From: Thermoplasmatota archaeon
GTDB taxonomy: Archaea > Thermoplasmatota > Penumbrarchaeia > Penumbrarchaeales > Penumbrarchaeaceae
Direction of reading: 5' to 3'
Length of the DNA stretch: 7,194 nucleotides
NCBI GenBank assembly: GCA_030591285.1
Contig: JAUVBH010000083.1
Span: 1-7,194, forward strand
Below the pieces are notes generated by a model. That model made no database searches and was not told the origin of the DNA. It saw nothing but the letters and a program-made list of their open reading frames with translations. The translations under genes and the position numbers were made by a program. Position 1 is the stretch's first letter. Every line of letters starts with the position of its first letter. Shown here piece by piece: positions 1 to 4,500 of this stretch.

Positions 1-1521
1 TCCTTAGAGGCCTTGACAATCGAAATGACCAATAACAGGCCTGTTGCCCCAGGCATATACCTCATTCCAGATATGCCCACCACGGGGGAAGAACTTGGAG
101 TTGAAGTTTACAGAGATGGACTTGATCTTGAAACCGACCTCTCTGAATTGACCTATAACTTCAGGTTCTATCGGGATGGTTCACTATTCAAAGAGGTGTT
201 GAACTCCACGTCCCAGCATCTTACCGTTGAAGAAGGCATAATCAAAGAAGGCGAGGTCTGGGAAGTATCTGCCACAACTTGGGATGGTGAAGATGAGAGC
301 CTACCATATCTCTCATCAACAACCGTTTTCAATACTCCTCCGATCAAGATCGACCACCCTTCCAACATCACACTTATGGAAGATTCCGTAAGTGAAGAAT
401 ATGATTTCCTTTCATGGTTCCAGGACCAGGATGAAGAAGAGCTAGAGCTGGAATTTATTGTCACCGAGGGTTTATCGGTGGATACCTCTAATGAAACCTT
501 GACCGTCATTCCAGATCTGGATCATCATGGTGAAGGACTTCTCACGATAGTAGCCTCTGATGAGGAAGAAGGCGCCAGGATCAATATCAAGATCATAGTC
601 ACTCCTGTGAATGATCCACCAATTATCATGACCTTGAATGAAACATCTGTGGACCAGGGAAATTGGGCAGAATACACGATCAGATCCAGCGACCCCTCGG
701 ATGGGGACACTGTTGAGGTTGACCACGACCTTCGGACAGTCATCCCAGGTGTTATTTCCGGCGTTAACTACATGGAATTACCAAATGGCACCTTCAGACT
801 GTTTGCGACCAATGACATGATCGGTGATCATACGATCAAGGTCACTGCCTCAGACGGTACCGCAACTGTGAACGCATCCTTTGTTATCAGGATCAAGAAT
901 ATTAATGACGCACCGTTGAAACCGAAGATCGGGGTCCAGGGAGGAGTTACGATCTTCAATGGGGATGAAGCAGTCATCCTGAATGGGATCGGGAATGACC
1001 CCGACATCCCATGGGGAGAGGTTCTTTCATACTCCTGGACATCCAGTCTTTCAGGAGTGTTGGCAACAACTGAAACTCTATCAATGATACTTGAACCGGG
1101 CATCCACACCATCACACTAAAGGTCACAGATTCATCATCGGAATCCAATTCGACCGCCATCATTATCGAGGTACTGCCGATAGCACCCGAGACAAAGGAA
1201 ATAATGGATACCCCCACATTCTTGATCATGATAGGAGCAATCTCTCTTGTCCTGGGACTGTTGATAGCATTGATCATCTTCTTCCTGGTGAAAAAGAAGA
1301 GGAAGGACAAAGAAGATCAGAAGAAAGATGCTGAGAAAAAGGAAGGAGAAGAGGATAAACCCAAGGATGAAAAAGAAGGGGAATCTCCAAAAGAAGAGGG
1401 GAATAAAGAAAAAGGTGGAGATGAGAAGTCTGAAGATAATGGTGCCCAGAAAACTTCCGATAATGATCAGAAAACAAATGGAACAGATGCCACCAATGAA
1501 GGGGGTGTAAAGAATGAATAA
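1..1521 (+). CDS. Ig/cadherin-like repeat surface protein, C-terminal part (5' partial)
   Basis: This is the C-terminal 506 residues of a probable cell-surface protein anchored by one membrane helix. The frame is open to the left edge, and no signal peptide follows the first possible starts (TTG 13, ATG 25), so the true start lies upstream. Counting the codon at base 1 as residue 1, the order is: an Ig-like domain (about 12-111, with the pattern PxxPxTxxEL and a later FYRDG), a cadherin/tandem-95-like domain (112-204, with MEDS, FxDxDEEE and ending VTPVNDPP), a second related domain (205-302, ending KNINDAP), a PKD/Ig-like domain (303-396, YSW and GIHTITLKVTDSS), a membrane helix (407-430) and a 76-residue charged tail. 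Domains ending in VNDPP/INDAP often bind calcium; here that is inference. There are seven N-x-S/T sequons in the ectodomain and no cysteine. The gene overlaps the next one by 8 bp. Adhesion or envelope structure is plausible, but the ligand is unknown. Confidence 0.88.
   Translation, partial: SLEALTIEMTNNRPVAPGIYLIPDMPTTGEELGVEVYRDGLDLETDLSELTYNFRFYRDGSLFKEVLNSTSQHLTVEEGIIKEGEVWEVSATTWDGEDESLPYLSSTTVFNTPPIKIDHPSNITLMEDSVSEEYDFLSWFQDQDEEELELEFIVTEGLSVDTSNETLTVIPDLDHHGEGLLTIVASDEEEGARINIKIIVTPVNDPPIIMTLNETSVDQGNWAEYTIRSSDPSDGDTVEVDHDLRTVIPGVISGVNYMELPNGTFRLFATNDMIGDHTIKVTASDGTATVNASFVIRIKNINDAPLKPKIGVQGGVTIFNGDEAVILNGIGNDPDIPWGEVLSYSWTSSLSGVLATTETLSMILEPGIHTITLKVTDSSSESNSTAIIIEVLPIAPETKEIMDTPTFLIMIGAISLVLGLLIALIIFFLVKKKRKDKEDQKKDAEKKEGEEDKPKDEKEGESPKEEGNKEKGGDEKSEDNGAQKTSDNDQKTNGTDATNEGGVKNE
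34..1188 (+). repeat. Four tandem Ig/cadherin/PKD-like ectodomains
   Basis: There are four beta-sandwich-type modules of about 93-100 residues each: 34-333, 334-612, 613-906 and 907-1188. Boundaries are read from recurring linkers: NNRP at the start, then NTPP, VNDPP and INDAP. The second and third modules share the late pattern 'asymmetric strand, ASD(G/E), I.V.NDxP' typical of tandem-95/cadherin-like repeats. The fourth has the PKD-type ending HTITLKVTDS. The modules are divergent in sequence, so this is an old domain array and not a recent DNA duplication. Boundaries are good to about ten residues. Confidence 0.72.
1219..1518 (+). other. C-terminal membrane helix and charged cytoplasmic tail of the first protein
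   Basis: Bases 1219-1290 encode 24 uninterrupted hydrophobic residues (FLIMIGAISLVLG followed by more Leu/Ile/Phe). The stop-transfer cluster KKKRK follows at once, giving an outside-to-inside orientation by the positive-inside rule. The last 76 residues are more than half Lys, Glu and Asp. They begin Lys-rich and end in Asn/Thr/Gly/Asp, and no fold is expected. The coding strand is correspondingly purine-rich. There is no PGF-type motif before the helix, so archaeosortase processing is not suggested. The tail could anchor the protein to cytoplasmic partners, but its role is not shown by the sequence. Confidence 0.85.
1501..1513 (+). promoter_or_regulatory. Shine-Dalgarno-like site inside the first gene, for the second gene
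   Basis: GGGGGTG at 1501-1507 sits 6 bases before ATG 1514. It differs from the archaeal consensus GGAGGTG at one base, and that base can still pair by a G-U wobble with the 16S rRNA 3' end. It lies within the last codons of the upstream gene. Together with the 8-bp overlap of the two reading frames (ATGAATAA), it supports 1514 as the start and suggests translational coupling. Confidence 0.72.
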
Positions 1522-1585
1522 GAAAAGATTACCCTTGGCAGTCTTCTTGATGATAGCGATATTGATACCTTTCTCATCATTCTCT
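1514..1585 (+). other. Sec signal peptide of the second protein
   Basis: Residues 1-24 show a basic n-region (NKKR at 2-5), a hydrophobic core (LPLAVFLMIAILIPF, 6-20) and a polar c-region SSFS. Likely signal peptidase I cleavage is after Ser24, before Gln25, with Ser at -1 and -3. There is no twin arginine and no lipobox cysteine, so the Tat and lipoprotein routes are not supported. The exact cleavage site is a prediction by eye. Confidence 0.85.
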
Positions 1586-4500
1586 CAAGTTCAAGATGGA
1601 AACGGTATCGTGGAAAGTAGCGAAATTGTAACCCAAGATCCAGATGAGCATCAAGATCCTGAGAATATCGTTTCTGGATCAAATCAATTCACTATAAACG
1701 ATGGGCAATTGGAAAATTCAGATGTGATCTACTATACCTCTGGAGGACAGATCAGCACTGGATTCAGAGAAAATGGTTTGATCGTTTCTGTATCCGGTGA
1801 AGAGATCGGATACTCGTATTTTGTTGATTTCTATGGCGGGCAGAGCAACGGGCCGGAGGGAGAATTGGAACTGGAACAAAGGTCTAACTTCTTCTTTGGA
1901 TCGGATCCTGATATGTGGCAGACCGATGTGATCAATTACGAAAGGATCAGATATCAAAATGTCTGGGATGAGATCGACATCGTATATAGAACAGTGGAAG
2001 GTAGACTGAAATACGACGTAATAATCCATCCTGGTGGAGACCCAGAAGACATCAAATTCAAGTTCAATGGGGTCGAACCAGGAATAGTCGGTGAGGATCT
2101 TGTCATTGAGACCGAGGCTGGCATCGTGACCGATGATGGTCCAATAACAATACAATCAGAAGACATCATTCCATCAAGATGGAGCATTTACAACGATGGA
2201 ACGGTAGGATTCGAGATAGCTGATTATGACCGCTCACAGGACGTGATCATAGATCCAGGTTTCAGATATTCATCATATGCAGGTGGTTCAAGTTTAGACA
2301 GAACAAGGGACATGGTAGTTGATTCGTCTGGTTATATGTATATCACTGGTTACTCGGCTTCAAGTAATTTCCCAACGATCTCAGGTTCATATGACACCAC
2401 ATACAATGGAGGTAACAATGGTGATGTTTTCGTAATGAAGGTCAACATCTCAGGAGACCGATTGATATATTCAACATATCTCGGGGGTTCAAGCAGTGAC
2501 TATGGTATGAGCATAGATGTGGACTCCTCTGGGAATGCTTACATCGGTGGCCAGTCATATTCAAATAATTACCCTACACCAACCGGATATGACACAGGAT
2601 ACTCGAACAATGGAGACGCCATTGTGACAAAACTAGCTCCTGCAGGTAATTCGATAATCTACTCCACTTATCTCGGTGGTTGGGCGACAGACGGTGTTAA
2701 TGGGATCAAGGTCAATTCTGCAGGAAATGCATTTGTAACGGGCTCAACAAGATATGTAAATACCGGCTGGCCACAACGATGGAGATACCCTGTCACTAGT
2801 GGAGCCTATGATACACAACATAACGGGGCCGATGATATTTTCGTTACAAAATTGAACACAAATGGAAGAGGCCTTGCGTATTCGACCTTGATAGGATCAG
2901 GATCTGATGAATACGGATATTCCATAGATATTGATCCATCGGGATATGCATACATAACCGGAAGCACGACCTCATCAGGTTTCCCCACAATATCAGGTTC
3001 ATATGATACTACATATGGTGGCGGTGGAGACGTCATTGTTGTGAAAGTAGGAACGACCGGGACCTCCCTCTCATATTCGACCTTCATGGGTGGAAGCGGA
3101 CTTGATAGGGGGAATAAGATACTGTTGGATCCATCTAACAGGGCATACATCACAGGTGACACACAATCCAGCAACTATCCGACATCCACTGATGCCTATG
3201 ATACATCCTATGGTGGGAATACCGATGCCTTCGTCTCATTTTTATCATCAACCGGTGCAACCATGATCAACTCGACCTATCTGGGTCATACGGGACAGGA
3301 TTATGGAAGGAAGCTTTTCCTTGACGGTGATGATAACATATTCGTTTCAGGCCAAACATCATCTTCCAATTTCCCGGTAACATCTGATGCACTTCAATCT
3401 TCCAGGGCCGGAGGATTTGATGCATTTGTCACCAAATTTGACATTGGTGGCTCCGGATTGAACTATTCTACGTTCATTGGAGGCACGAATGATGAAGATG
3501 GAAGGGGCATCCATGTGGATTCCGCCGGTTTCATCTACATTGCCGGAACAACTAACTCCGCCAACTATCCAACCACATTCGTTGCCTTTGACCGGACCCA
3601 TAATTCCAATGACGATGTCTTTTTCAGCAAGTTTTACCCTGCTGATTTTTCCCCAACCGGTCTAGCAACGAGGACTGGATATTTCTGGGTGAACTTGACC
3701 TGGGATCCACCAACAACACCCATTGTGACGACCCATGGAATAGTTGGATACAGCGTCTACAGAGGCATAACCCAGAGCAGTTTGGTTCCAATTGCATCAA
3801 TATCCTCTGGAACACATTATAATGATACCATCAATTTCTTCACCTCGAGGACCTACTACTATTTCGTAACAGCAATACTCAATAACATTGGAGAAGGAGG
3901 AGAGTCCAATATGGTATCGGGTACCCCACAGGTCACTCCTGGACCTGTTGATCCGGTGGCTGTCGAAGGAGATATGTTCGTCAATCTCACATGGTCCATG
4001 TTGGACCAGAACTTCCTGGACCTCTTCGATATTGAATACACTGTATATCGAAGTATAACACCATCATTCATGACCGAATTGACACCAGTGGGAGAACAGG
4101 GATGGTACTATGACGACGATGTCCCACCCAGGCCAACCACATATTACTACCAGATCAGCTACAAGATCGTCGGAGTGGGTCAGAGCAACAGGACCAACAT
4201 CATTTCTGCTTCCCCAAGAACCCCACCAGGAGAACCTGAGGACATTGAACTATCACCCATGGACCTCGAAATGAACCTTTCATGGGCAGAACCTTCCAAG
4301 AATGGGGGTTATCCTGTTAGTGGCTACAAGATCTACAGAGGACCAACATCGGATCTAATGCAGCTCATCCAAAGTACTAACGAGACAACATTCACATTTT
4401 TCGATGCGGACATAGTCCCAGGTGACACATATTTCTACTCCATAATAGCAGAGAACAACCTTGGAGATTCTGTTCACCCGGTTCCAGTTGATGGAATGGG

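Noticed and set aside
13..27. TTG at 13 or ATG at 25 as the start of the first gene
   Set aside because: The frame is open to the left edge, neither start is followed by a signal peptide although the protein ends in a membrane anchor, and the residues look like a linker between Ig-like domains.
1195..1290. Archaeosortase-type (PGF-CTERM) anchor at the end of the first protein
   Set aside because: There is no Pro-Gly-Phe motif before the helix, and the helix is followed by a long tail rather than a short basic end.
828..1310. Minus-strand open frame of 160 codons opposite the first gene
   Set aside because: It lies fully antisense to a well-supported domain array, has no recognisable motif, and is a side effect of the codon bias of the sense strand.
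1328..1510. Plus-strand 60-codon frame (Lys/Met-rich) overlapping the tail of the first gene
   Set aside because: It is a frame-shifted reading of the purine-rich tail; composition explains it and no start signal supports it.
1550..1552. ATG at 1550 as an alternative start of the second gene
   Set aside because: It would remove the NKKR n-region and half of the signal peptide, and has no ribosome-binding site as well placed as that of ATG 1514.
2267..3643. The propeller region as a catalytic propeller (for example a dehydrogenase or sialidase)
   Set aside because: The blades fit the SBBP pattern (YSTYLGG, VDSSGNAYITG, YDTTYGG). No Asp-box (SxDxGxTW) or quinoprotein Trp-docking pattern is seen.
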